This document shows, in pieces, positions 1-8,684 of a stretch of DNA of 46,581 bases; position 1 is the first letter of the stretch, and each line of letters starts with the position of its first letter. This DNA is from Vibrio splendidus (GTDB lineage Bacteria > Pseudomonadota > Gammaproteobacteria > Enterobacterales > Vibrionaceae). The stretch lies in contig NZ_MCUN01000021.1 of assembly GCF_002873455.1 (NCBI RefSeq), forward strand, positions 1 through 46,581. Reading direction: 5' to 3'. A model generated the notes under the pieces. That model saw nothing but the letters and a program-made list of their open reading frames with translations, was not told where the DNA came from and did not search any database. Position numbers and translations under genes: made by a program.

Positions 1-1
1 C

Positions 2-1768
2 AAATTCACTATGCCACTACATACAGTTATATTAGCTAGCGTATTTTCTACGGCGTCAGTTGGAAATGTTGTCGACGCGGTAAAACGTTTAACAGAATAT
101 AGCTACGCAAATAATCGCCCACTAAACGAGATATACCAATCTGAATCATTAGATTTATCTAGCGCGTATACCATGAAATTCTCTGCGACAGAGGATTTTT
201 TGACTGCTCTTACCAATGATAACAATATTAAGCTTAATCCATACAATCAATATAAGGATATGAAAAGCACTATTAAGCAGTGGTATCAAGAATCCGGCGC
301 CAAGGTAAATGTGACTAGAGGAACAGTGAAATTACCCTATTACCTACAAAAGGGAGATGACTGGGACACTCAACCAATGACATCTGCAATGCCCAGCACA
401 TTAAAAATTCAACAAGCACTTCTAGACCCAAGTGAGTCCGAGAATATACGTGAACAGCTCCGTTCAGGAACGTTTAAAAACGACCCTGTTGATACTTCTG
501 CTCTGATGACATCATTTTCGGAACAGATGAAGCTAGTTGGTAGCTCGCTTAACTTAAACAATGGACAGCAATTAGACCCAGAAAGGTTACTTACTCGATA
601 CTCTCCAATCCCTCATATTACAGAAGTTAACGACGTACCATTTATACTCATTACGCCTAAAGATGGGCAAATAAAGGATATCGTTATTTTTCAACACGGG
701 GCATCCAATGTAAAAGAAAACGTATTTAATAATCTATACGAGGTGGCCAATGCTGGACTGGCTGTTATTGCTATCGATACACTGCATCACGGTGAGCGTG
801 CGTTAAGTCCGGCTCAATCTGGAAATACCGACATATTTAACTATATAAACCTCTCCTCATTCCCTGTGCTAAGAGATAACTTCAGACAAACCTACCTTGA
901 TATTATAGGGCTAAGAGCAAGTTTAACGATTAGCGCTCAAACAGGGCTATTAAATGACACTCCACTGGAAGGCTTTGATCCTAAGCATGGTTCAAAAGTT
1001 AAAATGCTTGGGTTTTCTTTAGGGGGGATCATTAGCTTTGGCGCAATAGCGAGATCTAATGACAGCTTGGACAATGATTTTTCAAAACAACTTTATCAAT
1101 TTTCTTCTCTTTCGATACGAAGCAGTGCCGGTCACCTTTCCGGAATTGTATTAGGTTCGGATTTCTATCGCCCACCTACAAAGCACCGTATTGCTTATCA
1201 GATGTTTTCATCTTATAAAGATTACGCAGATAACCACTGTAAAATCAAAAAATTGAGTAGTGAAGCAAATGATGAAGAGCGGATATCTGCCCATGGTCAG
1301 TGCTACGCTGACTTTGAAAAGCAAGCATCCCCTCAATCAAATGAAGCTGTTTCAAAAGGTTTTAACGCATTCGCGTACGCAATGCAAAATGCCTTCGATA
1401 GTGTTGATCCCTTTAATAATGTTAGTGATTTCATTGCCGATGATGGCACCCTTTCAACGCCGGTATTTGTTACCGAAGTGAGTAATGATTATGCCGTTCC
1501 AAATTCAGTCAGTTGGTCTCCGTTTACTGGCACTGAGCCAATATCAAATAAATTAGGTCTCCAGTTTATCAATAAAGCCAACTCAAAAATAAAGACACCG
1601 GAAGCGGTACTAGTCATATTTGATCCGAGGGCAAAACACAGTACATTTGGCAACCCTCTACCTGATAATAGTGACTTACCTCATCATAAAGAAATGATGA
1701 GACAGACAATAGAATTCCTTCTTAATGATTCATTATCTGAGATAAAAGACCGAGCGGTATTGGATTAA
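2..1768 (+). CDS. VolA/Pla-1/cef-type extracellular lipase (5' truncated by window)
   Basis: Large alpha/beta-hydrolase resembling the Vibrio VolA and Pla-1/cef extracellular lipases, surface-exposed lipoproteins that act on (lyso)phospholipids. Counting from the ATG at 11, the nucleophile elbow GFSLGG puts the likely catalytic Ser at about residue 336. An oxyanion-region motif FQHGASN lies near 227-233, and a late KHST (His near 552) could be the catalytic His. The reading frame is open to the left edge of the window, and no signal peptide or lipobox follows the ATG at 11. That ATG is therefore probably internal, and the real N-terminus lies upstream. Family members are longer than the 585 residues visible here. 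The stop TAA is at 1766-1768 and is followed by an 8-bp tandem repeat. Family assignment is fairly sure; substrate is inferred. Confidence 0.75.
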   Translation, partial: KFTMPLHTVILASVFSTASVGNVVDAVKRLTEYSYANNRPLNEIYQSESLDLSSAYTMKFSATEDFLTALTNDNNIKLNPYNQYKDMKSTIKQWYQESGAKVNVTRGTVKLPYYLQKGDDWDTQPMTSAMPSTLKIQQALLDPSESENIREQLRSGTFKNDPVDTSALMTSFSEQMKLVGSSLNLNNGQQLDPERLLTRYSPIPHITEVNDVPFILITPKDGQIKDIVIFQHGASNVKENVFNNLYEVANAGLAVIAIDTLHHGERALSPAQSGNTDIFNYINLSSFPVLRDNFRQTYLDIIGLRASLTISAQTGLLNDTPLEGFDPKHGSKVKMLGFSLGGIISFGAIARSNDSLDNDFSKQLYQFSSLSIRSSAGHLSGIVLGSDFYRPPTKHRIAYQMFSSYKDYADNHCKIKKLSSEANDEERISAHGQCYADFEKQASPQSNEAVSKGFNAFAYAMQNAFDSVDPFNNVSDFIADDGTLSTPVFVTEVSNDYAVPNSVSWSPFTGTEPISNKLGLQFINKANSKIKTPEAVLVIFDPRAKHSTFGNPLPDNSDLPHHKEMMRQTIEFLLNDSLSEIKDRAVLD

Positions 1769-1827
1769 TTATCAAGCTAGACGCGCAAAAAGTAGAACTG
1801 TAGGTAGTGTTGTAATGGATGAGGTAT

Positions 1828-1872
1828 GAGTGGATGAGTGGATGAGTGGATGAGTGGATGAGTGGATGAGTG
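1828..1872. repeat. 8-bp tandem repeat (GAGTGGAT) x5.6
   Basis: Five exact head-to-tail copies of GAGTGGAT fill 1828-1867 and a partial copy reaches 1872. The array lies 60 bp after the lipase stop and just before the convergent EAL gene. It is a typical slippage-prone, variable-number tract outside coding sequence. Confidence 0.9.
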
Positions 1873-1901
1873 AGTTTAGCCACTAGGCTGGGTTTTGTGA
1901 C

Positions 1902-2633
1902 TCAAATAAGTGGCTGTGGCTTATCAAAAAGATAGCCTTGTGCTAGATCGATGCTCAGTTGCTCCGCCATATCGAGCTGTACGTGCTCCTCAATCCCTTC
2001 AGCTAAAACAGCGCCACCGTAGTCATGAACCGCTTTGACGACCGCTTTTATTTCATCGACTAGAGTTGGATCAAACGTAAGCCTGCTGATGATTTTGATG
2101 CAAAGTTTGACTACCTCAGGTTTGACTTCATCGATCAGCGCCAAATCAAAAAATCCGCAGCCAACATCGTCAAGCCAGAACTGATAGCCTTTCTTTCTCA
2201 ATTGAGCCATTCGCTGTTTTATTGGTTGCCAGTCTCGTATCGGTAAGTGTTCAGTGAGCTCAATCTTAATTCTTCCAGCCAGTGCGTAGCGGTTTAATAT
2301 CTGAAATACAGTCTTATCTAACAACAGGTTAGGAGCAAGATTAACGGTGTAACATCCTATAGATGTATGGGCGGCAATGTTTTCAAGATGAACTTCGAGG
2401 ATGACAATTTCCAATTGCCTGCTGAGCTGTTGCGATTGAGCAGCGATAAACAACTGATCGGGCCGATGCCACAAGGAGTCTGAAGGACCACGAACTAAAA
2501 CCTCATATCCATAAGTGGTCTGGCGTTTAAGATCTCTAATAGACTGAACATATGAATATAGTGAACGCTCACTTAAGATATCACTCAGTGAAACAGCAGT
2601 CCCTGTTTCAAGTGGTGTTTGGCTTTGGTTCAT
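1902..2633 (-). CDS. EAL-domain cyclic-di-GMP phosphodiesterase
   Basis: Stand-alone EAL domain of 243 residues with no membrane segment or sensory domain, so a cytoplasmic c-di-GMP phosphodiesterase. The signature is EVL (Glu44) instead of EAL. Other metal- and substrate-binding positions appear kept: Asn98 (NLAP), Glu125 (IELTE), Asp155-Asp156 (LDDVG), Lys176, Glu212 (AEGIE) and Gln232 (QGYLF). The usual KID after the catalytic lysine reads KLC. Activity is therefore plausible but not certain. It starts 52 bp after the stop of the upstream chemotaxis-type gene on the same strand and probably shares its transcript. An AAGGA ribosome binding site lies about 11 nt before the ATG. Confidence 0.85.
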   Translation of the reverse strand: MNQSQTPLETGTAVSLSDILSERSLYSYVQSIRDLKRQTTYGYEVLVRGPSDSLWHRPDQLFIAAQSQQLSRQLEIVILEVHLENIAAHTSIGCYTVNLAPNLLLDKTVFQILNRYALAGRIKIELTEHLPIRDWQPIKQRMAQLRKKGYQFWLDDVGCGFFDLALIDEVKPEVVKLCIKIISRLTFDPTLVDEIKAVVKAVHDYGGAVLAEGIEEHVQLDMAEQLSIDLAQGYLFDKPQPLI

Positions 2634-2685
2634 GTCGCAATTTTCCTTGTTTGCTTACACGCTATCGTAGTTAAGCATTTCTTTG

Positions 2686-3600
2686 CTAGCCCGTTTTATC
2701 ATTCAGTTGCAGATGAGATAAAGAGTTGACGATCCGTTCCGCGAGTTCATGGTTGTTGCCCGAGAGGCTTATTGATAGCTTGGTGTCTTCAACTAGGGCT
2801 TCCATGTTTTGCTTAACCGTGTTGGAGTCAGACAGTTGAGCTTCAATGGCGTCCATAATGGTTTTAGACGATGTTTTGCTATCAAGCGACATGGTCATCA
2901 AGTTCTGCATGTTATGCATGGTGTCTTTGGTTACTTCTGAGCTGAGAATAATGACGTCCTCAACCTCTTTTTGTTTGTTGAAAATGCTGTCTGATATCTT
3001 TGAAATCGACGCCATTTCAGTATCGATGCTCTCAGCGGACTGATTCGCCGTGTTCGCAAGTTGACGAACTTCGTCTGCGACTACTGCAAAACCGCGACCG
3101 TGCTCCCCAGCTCGAGCGGCTTCAATCGCGGCATTAAGCGCCAACAGGTTTGTTTGTGCAGCGATACCTTTAATCGAATCCACCAATTGGGTGACGTTCT
3201 TGTTAATCTCATCCAGTGATTCGAGCAATTCGCTAAATTGGCAAATCTTTTCTTTAGAAACCAATACCTGCTCTTCCAAAGCCTCCAGCTTGTTGATGGT
3301 ATTAGCCGCAGTTTCTGCCGTTTGACTGGAGTATTGATGACTCTCACAAGACAGCTTGTTAATACTTTCTGACTGCTCGATAAAGTGATTCACTAACTCA
3401 TAGCTCTGTTCAATCGACTCAGCACGACTTCGTGACGCTTTATGAACATTGGCCGCATTGACGTGAATTTTCTTCGCATAGTTGGTGGGATCATTCTGTT
3501 TGAATAGAGAGTACTTTTCAGAGATTTTGTTCAGTTCTGCAAGATGGCTGGTATGAACTTCGACAATATCCGATGACGGTTTTTTAAACGAAAATATCAT
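2686..3600 (-). CDS. Soluble methyl-accepting chemotaxis-type signalling protein
   Basis: The cytoplasmic MCP signalling domain is clear: the hairpin tip reads [20 protein letters not shown] (about residues 151-170) and continues into [12 protein letters not shown]. The protein has 304 residues and no transmembrane segment, HAMP, PAS or Cache domain, so it carries no recognisable sensor. The first 60 residues are polar and helical. The gene begins 2 bp after the stop of the small membrane protein upstream, strongly suggesting translational coupling and a functional pair in which the membrane partner or its substrate supplies the input. It should dock to CheA/CheW arrays or to another kinase. 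Family is sure; signal sensed is inferred only. Confidence 0.88.
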   Translation of the reverse strand: MIFSFKKPSSDIVEVHTSHLAELNKISEKYSLFKQNDPTNYAKKIHVNAANVHKASRSRAESIEQSYELVNHFIEQSESINKLSCESHQYSSQTAETAANTINKLEALEEQVLVSKEKICQFSELLESLDEINKNVTQLVDSIKGIAAQTNLLALNAAIEAARAGEHGRGFAVVADEVRQLANTANQSAESIDTEMASISKISDSIFNKQKEVEDVIILSSEVTKDTMHNMQNLMTMSLDSKTSSKTIMDAIEAQLSDSNTVKQNMEALVEDTKLSISLSGNNHELAERIVNSLSHLQLNDKTG

Positions 3601-3602
3601 TA

Positions 3603-3842
3603 TTAGACGGCCTTCTTTCGGGATTGAAGAGTTGCAGAAACGCTGGCTTGGGTAGACACACTAAAGGGTACGCAGTAAGTCATTAAGATCTTAATGATCA
3701 GCGTTGCGTCAATGTTGCTGGAGAGCAATTTGTCACCGTGATTAATGAACATAAGAATGGTGCCAACTATGAGAGAAACCTTGAGTGAGCGTTTCAGTAT
3801 CGTAGGTTCGCCTGCGGTTTTAATAAACTGAGCTAAAGACAT
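3603..3842 (-). CDS. nrtS: NrtS-like small membrane protein (putative nitrate/nitrite transporter)
   Basis: A 79-residue protein with two hydrophobic segments (about 19-40 and 50-70). The pattern [14 protein letters not shown] followed by [14 protein letters not shown] matches the NrtS family, short membrane proteins described in cyanobacteria as nitrate/nitrite transporters. A TTG codon six bases upstream could extend the frame, but the ATG at 3842 has AGAGG six bases before it and is preferred. It is the first gene of a tight operon with an MCP and an EAL phosphodiesterase. That context suggests nitrate or nitrite sensing rather than bulk assimilation, because no nitrate reductase gene is nearby. 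The family call rests on remembered motifs, not on a search. Confidence 0.65.
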   Translation of the reverse strand: MSLAQFIKTAGEPTILKRSLKVSLIVGTILMFINHGDKLLSSNIDATLIIKILMTYCVPFSVSTQASVSATLQSRKKAV

Positions 3843-3906
3843 CTGCAACCTCTGTTTAGATGAATATTGTTTAGGTTAATATTGTTTTGGTGAATCATAT
3901 ACATTA

Positions 3907-3922
3907 TTGAACGATTGTTCAA
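3907..3922. promoter_or_regulatory. 16-bp perfect inverted repeat upstream of nrtS operon
   Basis: TTGAAC-GATT-GTTCAA is a perfect 6-4-6 inverted repeat 65 bp before the nrtS start codon. Spacing and sequence look like a TetR-type operator and do not fit FNR (TTGAT-N4-ATCAA). No TetR gene lies in the window, so the regulator is unknown. Confidence 0.45.
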
Positions 3923-4295
3923 ATTGATAGTGGTGTTCAACTGCAACTTACGTAAGGTTAATTGAGTATATTCAATCTCTAAAAGTTCTATGTGCATTAG
4001 AAGTGTTCTTTCGCATTGAGGCTTTGTTGCGTAACTCGATGTAAGTAAATGTCAATTACACTAATTAATGAGAATTTAGACTAATGGTGAGGCCTTACCA
4101 AAATACAAAACACTTACCGAAAGATAATATAGTTTGATCGATTCCAATAAAGTTTGTCATATTTCCTCTGTCAGTTCAGTTGGCAGGGGTTATGTGAACC
4201 GACTATAGCAAACACGCCTTTGCCCCATTGTGAGCTAGTCTTCGCTGGCCTCACAGTTCATTGTTCAGCTTTTGACTTAATTGATCTGCTCTAGT

Positions 4296-4394
4296 GAGAC
4301 TGGACACTAAGCTCAGCGACTTTGTCCATACTTTTAGTTATTGATGATTTATTAATTTAGTAAAGTCACTGAAACAGAATTGTCCAGAGTCTTC
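4296..4394. repeat. Imperfect ~100-bp inverted repeat (MITE-like?)
   Basis: The left arm 4296-4323 carries GACTGGACA and TCAGCGACTTT. The right arm 4362-4394 carries AAAGTCACTGA and TGTCCAGAGTC, close reverse complements of the two left blocks. The arms flank about 38 bp of AT-rich sequence. No target duplication was identified. It could be a degenerate miniature transposable element or a long RNA hairpin. Confidence 0.4.
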
Positions 4395-4724
4395 ATAGAC
4401 CTGAAACTTTACTCGTGGCACTTTTCTCTCAAAGTACCTGAATCGGAAACAATATGTGCTTGCACGGTTTTCAACTAGAAATTAGAACCAAACTCAATTA
4501 TATGCATAATTTTCAGTTAGTTAAGTAAAGGTGGGTTCGAACTTTAGTAGAGGTTGCATTTACTATAGGCAGGGCTTGTGGATAAGTGCGTACTTTTGGT
4601 TCATCGCAGCTTTGCCCTGAAAGCCGAGATGAACCTTTTTTCTATAATCTAGCGCGTAAAAGCATTTAACAAACCAATACTGCATTGCTTTACATCACAC
4701 ATATTAATAAAAGTGATAATGTTT

Positions 4725-4738
4725 ACATTTATAAATGT
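4725..4738. promoter_or_regulatory. 14-bp palindrome upstream of endonuclease
   Basis: ACATTTATAAATGT is a perfect palindrome 75 bp before the endonuclease start. It could be an operator, but the AT-rich composition makes chance possible. Confidence 0.3.
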
Positions 4739-4812
4739 GATGTATATCGCCATTCATCTTTTGATTACTTTCTAAGATTAGTTGGTTTTTATCCAATTAA
4801 ACAGAAGGTTAT

Positions 4813-6429
4813 ATGATAAATAGAATAATAAAACTAAGTGGCGTTGCATTACTTTGTTCAGCAAGTGCACATGCGCAAATGCAAAATGGAAGTTTCGAAA
4901 ACTGGGAAGGAAACGTACCATCTGGATGGAGTGTGATTGACTCCGGCATTGTACTTTCACCCTCTACCGACCCTGTAAATAACGGCAGTTTCTCTGCACA
5001 AGTAACAGTGAATACAAGTACTCAAAGTAATACCGATGTTCTTCAAACGATAAGTGTTGAACAAGGGAAAACTTATGATTTCTCTGTCGATGTTTATCAC
5101 ACGGAAGGTAACGTGAAAGCTCGCCTTTTTGTTGATGGCTATTTAGGCTACTCGAATAATGGTTTAACGAATCAGTGGCAAGCATTGACTCACTCGTACA
5201 GCGCTACGAGCACTAAAGATATCGTTGTGGGCATACGATTTTATGATGATGCAGGTTTTGATGGTTCGGAAGTAGTGTATTTAGATAACTTTCAGCCTAC
5301 GGAGACTCCTCCAACACAAAGCTGCAATGACACAAGTGCCGCACTCACGCTAGTGGCGGATAACTATGGTTCTGAAACCAGTTGGTCTCTCAAAAACTCA
5401 GTTTCTCAAACTCTTTATTCTGGTTCAGACTATCAAAGTAACACCATCAATGAAGTGGAAATGTGTTTAGCGGATGGTAGCTACACCCTAGAAGTCTCAG
5501 ACTCTTATGGCGATGGTATGTGCTGCAGTCTGGGGAATGGTTCATACAGTTTGTCGGTAAACGGAACCGTTGTGGCATCTGGTGGTGATTTCAAAGCAAG
5601 TCAGAGTACAGAATTTACGATTGGTGGCTCAACTACACCACCAACTGAACCTCCAGTGTTAGGTGAGTATTACAAAGACGCTGAAGGCAAAGTGGGCTTT
5701 GCGTTAAAAACGGCCTTGTGTCAAATTATTGATAATCATAGTAGCCAGGGTTACACCGCTATTTGGAGATTGGTGTCTGAGGCTGACCTAGACGCATACT
5801 ATGACACTGATGGGTCGATTCTCGATATGTATTCGGAGAAACCTTCAAGCTCAGATTCAATCCAATTTACTAAGGTGGCCGATCAATGTGGTCAATACAG
5901 CAAAGAAGGTGATTGCTACAACCGTGAGCACTCATTCCCGAAAAGCTGGTTTGGTGGGAAAGTCGAGCCAATGAATTCTGACGGTCACCATTTATTTGCC
6001 ACTGACGGCTACGTAAACTCGAAACGTAGTAACTGGCCATTTGGTGAGGTGAGCAGTGCGACATACACATCAAGCAATGGTTCTAAGTTAGGCAGTGCAG
6101 CGAACTCTCTTGGTTATGTGGGCACGGTGTTTGAGCCAATTGATGAGTTTAAAGGTGATTTCGCAAGAGCATATTTTTACATGGCGACACGCTATGAAAA
6201 TGAAATCGCTAATTGGGAAGGGAACTCTACAAGCTCTGATGCCGTTCTGGATGGAACCAATACAACCGTTTTTGAACCTTGGCTACTTACTATGCTAAAG
6301 CGTTGGCATTCTGAAGATCCAGTCAGCCAAAAAGAAATCGACCGAAATAAGGCGGTACATGATTTTCAAGGGAATCGTAATCCGTTTATTGACCATCCAG
6401 AGTTTGTAAGCCAAATCTGGGGAAATTAA
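4813..6429 (+). CDS. Secreted multidomain endonuclease I family nuclease
   Basis: Exported nuclease of 538 residues. The signal peptide ends after AHA (residue 21). Residues about 22-162 form a predicted beta-sandwich resembling carbohydrate-binding modules. Residues about 171-270 form a second beta domain with the Cys-rich signature SYGDGMCC...NGSYSL, which is often found attached to secreted proteases and nucleases. The catalytic endonuclease I domain covers about 285-538, with NREHSFPKSWFG (likely catalytic His373), SDGHHLFATDGYVN and a C-terminal RNPFIDHPE. Cleavage of extracellular DNA or RNA for nutrition or biofilm release is the expected role. Classical endonuclease I proteins are about 230 residues, so the N-terminal half is an added targeting region. 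GAAGG precedes the ATG. Confidence 0.88.
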   Translation: MINRIIKLSGVALLCSASAHAQMQNGSFENWEGNVPSGWSVIDSGIVLSPSTDPVNNGSFSAQVTVNTSTQSNTDVLQTISVEQGKTYDFSVDVYHTEGNVKARLFVDGYLGYSNNGLTNQWQALTHSYSATSTKDIVVGIRFYDDAGFDGSEVVYLDNFQPTETPPTQSCNDTSAALTLVADNYGSETSWSLKNSVSQTLYSGSDYQSNTINEVEMCLADGSYTLEVSDSYGDGMCCSLGNGSYSLSVNGTVVASGGDFKASQSTEFTIGGSTTPPTEPPVLGEYYKDAEGKVGFALKTALCQIIDNHSSQGYTAIWRLVSEADLDAYYDTDGSILDMYSEKPSSSDSIQFTKVADQCGQYSKEGDCYNREHSFPKSWFGGKVEPMNSDGHHLFATDGYVNSKRSNWPFGEVSSATYTSSNGSKLGSAANSLGYVGTVFEPIDEFKGDFARAYFYMATRYENEIANWEGNSTSSDAVLDGTNTTVFEPWLLTMLKRWHSEDPVSQKEIDRNKAVHDFQGNRNPFIDHPEFVSQIWGN

Positions 6430-6474
6430 TCGGAAAAGAATCACCATGACAATGGTTTCATGAGTATTGAATTG

Positions 6475-6501
6475 AGCCCAACCCCTTGTTTGGGCTTTTT
6501 T
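6475..6501 (+). terminator. Rho-independent terminator after endonuclease
   Basis: Stem AGCCCAA (6475-6481) pairs with TTGGGCT (6490-6496) and is followed by a run of T residues. It lies 46 bp after the nuclease stop. Confidence 0.85.
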
Positions 6502-6522
6502 ATTGAGAGGCATTAGAGAGGA

Positions 6523-6948
6523 TTAATGTTTGTATCGAAAGGTATTACTGTCATCAATGATCTCAATTTTGACTTGTGCTACGCCTTTCTTGACGTCACC
6601 AACTTGAGAAAATGCCTTGTGGGAAAGGTCAATGACTCGGCCTTTTACATAAGGGCCTCGATCGTTAATTTTCACATCGACAGATTTGTTATTGGCGGTA
6701 TTTGTCACCTTCACTATAGTCCCAAAGGGCAAAGTTTTATGAGCGGCTGTATAGGCGTTCTTGTTATACGTCTCGCCACTCGCCGTGAGTTTTCCATGGA
6801 ATTTATCGCCATACCAAGAAGCTTGACCAGAAAGAGCATGTGACTTGGCATAGTCCTTTGTTTTTGATCCGCCGACTGCCGACGTTGAGGTGCATCCGGC
6901 TAATATCATAAGAATAAGAGCGGTAAAGATAATATGGAGTTTTTTCAT
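6523..6948 (-). CDS. RlpA-like septal ring lytic transglycosylase family lipoprotein
   Basis: Small lipoprotein with one double-psi beta-barrel domain of the RlpA type: GQASWYGDKFHGKLTASGE, then LPFGTIVKVTN and INDRGPYVKGRVIDLS. RlpA proteins bind or cleave denuded peptidoglycan at the septum. The lipobox LAGC puts the lipidated Cys at residue 19 from the chosen start (MKKLHII). An in-frame ATG at 6975 would add nine residues and make the signal peptide unusually long; neither start has a strong ribosome binding site. At about 141 residues it lacks the C-terminal SPOR domain of full-length RlpA, so it is a short paralogue and septal targeting is uncertain. Confidence 0.85.
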   Translation of the reverse strand: MKKLHIIFTALILMILAGCTSTSAVGGSKTKDYAKSHALSGQASWYGDKFHGKLTASGETYNKNAYTAAHKTLPFGTIVKVTNTANNKSVDVKINDRGPYVKGRVIDLSHKAFSQVGDVKKGVAQVKIEIIDDSNTFRYKH

Positions 6949-7333
6949 GTAATTTGGGTGCGCTAATCTGTGCATTTTCTCTATTTTCGTTGTTTTTTGG
7001 TTCGCAATTTAATGCTGAGTATAGTCACTGCTCAGCAAAGGCTACCATCCGGTATGTGTGTCCAATGTTTTCATGAAGTACACTTTCTTCCGTCATTTCC
7101 ATGAAAGGTTTTATCGTCAAAACGTCAACTTTAACAACGTCTTAAATTTGGCGATTTCTTATTCACACAATTCAGATAATCCCAAATCACTTAATCAAAA
7201 ATTACCCTTAATGGTTAGGCGATAATTTGATGAAAATTAACTCAAATCAAAAATAGGTAAGTTAGCTCATTAATCATCAGACATACTCTTCGATGCGATT
7301 TATAGTGCCATTCTGTAATTAAACGGTGGCTAC
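6949..7333. other. Divergent spacer, possible anaerobic regulatory site
   Basis: A 385-bp AT-rich region between rlpA-like (minus) and the Fe-S membrane gene (plus). TTAAC-TCAA-ATCAA at 7237-7250 has one perfect FNR half-site and one poor one, 84 bp before the Fe-S gene. No further structure was seen. Confidence 0.3.
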
Positions 7334-8548
7334 ATGACTTTTATTGAATCCTTTACCTTAATGCTTGCATTGATTTATAGCATCTGTGTTCTCTACACTA
7401 GCGGTAAAAAGCTCGGTAGCATCATAACTTCCTGCATTGTCATCATTGCTGTACTTAGTGCTGCCTACTGGCCTCTGCTTATCGCGCTATCATTAGCGGT
7501 GGTTGTCATCTCTTCCGTTTTTTACTTTAAACCTGCCATGATCACGGCTTCATCTAAGACAAATGTCTTGCGTCAAATCAGCCAACACGCGATGGCACTT
7601 TCATTTTTTTTAGTGGCGATCCAATACACCCTTCACACATGGCTTCTTGTTCATCAAATATCTCCAAGCTTCATGCGACCCGATGTTACGGATGCTTTCC
7701 TGCCTATTGCTGCAGCCATTCAACTTAAAGCGATCTTTTCTATTGGATTTTGGGATCAAACTCACCCAGCAGGTGCAGTTATGCTCGCAACTGTGTTAGT
7801 GACTGGCATTGCTTGTAAACGTGCATTTTGTGGGTGGATTTGTCCGCTAGGTTTGGCTGGGGAATATCTGTATAAATTACGATTAAAATTTGTAAAGAAA
7901 GCGTATTTACCGCCAGTATGGCTCGATTGGCCATTACGTATGATGAAGTACTTATTGTTAGCTTTCTTTACATTTATTTCGGTAGGGATGCCTGTAGCTA
8001 GCCTGACTTATTACCTCAATGGCAATTATCATAAAATCGCTGATGTGAAAACCGCTTGGGTATTCGTTGAGCCTGGAATGATCACTCTTGGTGTTTTAGC
8101 GGCAATTCTATTGATGTCGGCATGGCGGCAACGTGCTTTTTGCCGATACTTTTGTCCTTATGGTGCACTACTCGGGATAGCAAGCCTGTTTAGCCCATTT
8201 AAAATTCGTCGAGATACTAAACATTGTTTAAATGAAAAAGATAATCTGAATTGCAGCAAATGCACTCGCGCATGCCCTTCTAATATTATTATTCATACCG
8301 CTAAACAAATTCGAACGGATGAATGCCAAGCTTGTTTACGTTGTGTTGCAGCTTGTCCAAGTAAACAAGCTCTTGGGCTAAAAACACGTAATGGTTGGCA
8401 ATTGTCATCTAAGTACCTTCTCGTCTTAGTGCTAATAATTATGTTCGGCATCCCTCTATTGTCTTTTGCATCGGGTTATTGGCACAGTCAAACAGCCAAT
8501 GAGATCCGTATACAATTAATTCAAATGATGGATTACCTCAGTTATTGA
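7334..8548 (+). CDS. NapH/YccM-type polytopic 4Fe-4S membrane protein
   Basis: Integral membrane electron-transfer protein of 404 residues. The N-terminal third is several hydrophobic helices. Then come two Cys-Pro motifs typical of the NapH/NosR/CcoG group: Cys161, Cys166 and Cys170-Pro, and Cys270 with Cys274-Pro. Two classical ferredoxin clusters follow: C307-x2-C310-x3-C314-Pro and C331-x2-C334-x2-C337-x3-C341-Pro. A final helix lies near 360-380. Such proteins pass electrons from the quinol pool to periplasmic or cytoplasmic reductases. No reductase gene is adjacent, so the partner is unknown. The gene stands alone between a divergent lipoprotein gene and a terminator. Family confident, exact role not. 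Confidence 0.8.
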   Translation: MTFIESFTLMLALIYSICVLYTSGKKLGSIITSCIVIIAVLSAAYWPLLIALSLAVVVISSVFYFKPAMITASSKTNVLRQISQHAMALSFFLVAIQYTLHTWLLVHQISPSFMRPDVTDAFLPIAAAIQLKAIFSIGFWDQTHPAGAVMLATVLVTGIACKRAFCGWICPLGLAGEYLYKLRLKFVKKAYLPPVWLDWPLRMMKYLLLAFFTFISVGMPVASLTYYLNGNYHKIADVKTAWVFVEPGMITLGVLAAILLMSAWRQRAFCRYFCPYGALLGIASLFSPFKIRRDTKHCLNEKDNLNCSKCTRACPSNIIIHTAKQIRTDECQACLRCVAACPSKQALGLKTRNGWQLSSKYLLVLVLIIMFGIPLLSFASGYWHSQTANEIRIQLIQMMDYLSY

Positions 8549-8606
8549 TCTAAGCTCTAAGCTCTAAGAGTAGGCACACTTCAATTCACACATACCGCAA
8601 ACGCAA

Positions 8607-8638
8607 AAAGAGGATTGGCATCTCTACCAATCCTCTTT
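8607..8638. terminator. Bidirectional terminator
   Basis: Perfect 12-bp stem AAAGAGGATTGG (8607-8618) with CCAATCCTCTTT (8627-8638), A-rich on the left and T-rich on the right. It separates the Fe-S gene from the convergent VOC gene. Confidence 0.88.
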
Positions 8639-8684
8639 AGGGGGTGTTTCGGTTTTCTACCTTATGACAGGTAGGCAGCGCCTC

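Larger units (their letters stand above)
3843..4812. other. 970-bp gene-poor spacer with decayed repeat-like sequence
   Basis: No convincing gene is visible here on either strand. The spacer holds the 16-bp inverted repeat at 3907, a sequence at 4020-4034 (GGCTTTGTTGCGTAA) resembling the terminal repeat of IS5-family elements, an imperfect long inverted repeat at 4296-4394, and a palindrome at 4725-4738. The rest is AT-rich with scattered stops in all frames. It may be the scar of an old insertion, but no transposase fragment could be recognised. Confidence 0.5.

Noticed and set aside
11..13. True start of the lipase at position 11
   Set aside because: The frame is open to the window edge and no export signal follows that ATG, so it is treated as internal.
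4525..4560. tRNA T-loop-like GGTTCGAAC
   Set aside because: No acceptor, D or anticodon arms could be folded around it.
7237..7250. Definite FNR site before the Fe-S membrane gene
   Set aside because: Only one half matches; noted as weak and not claimed.
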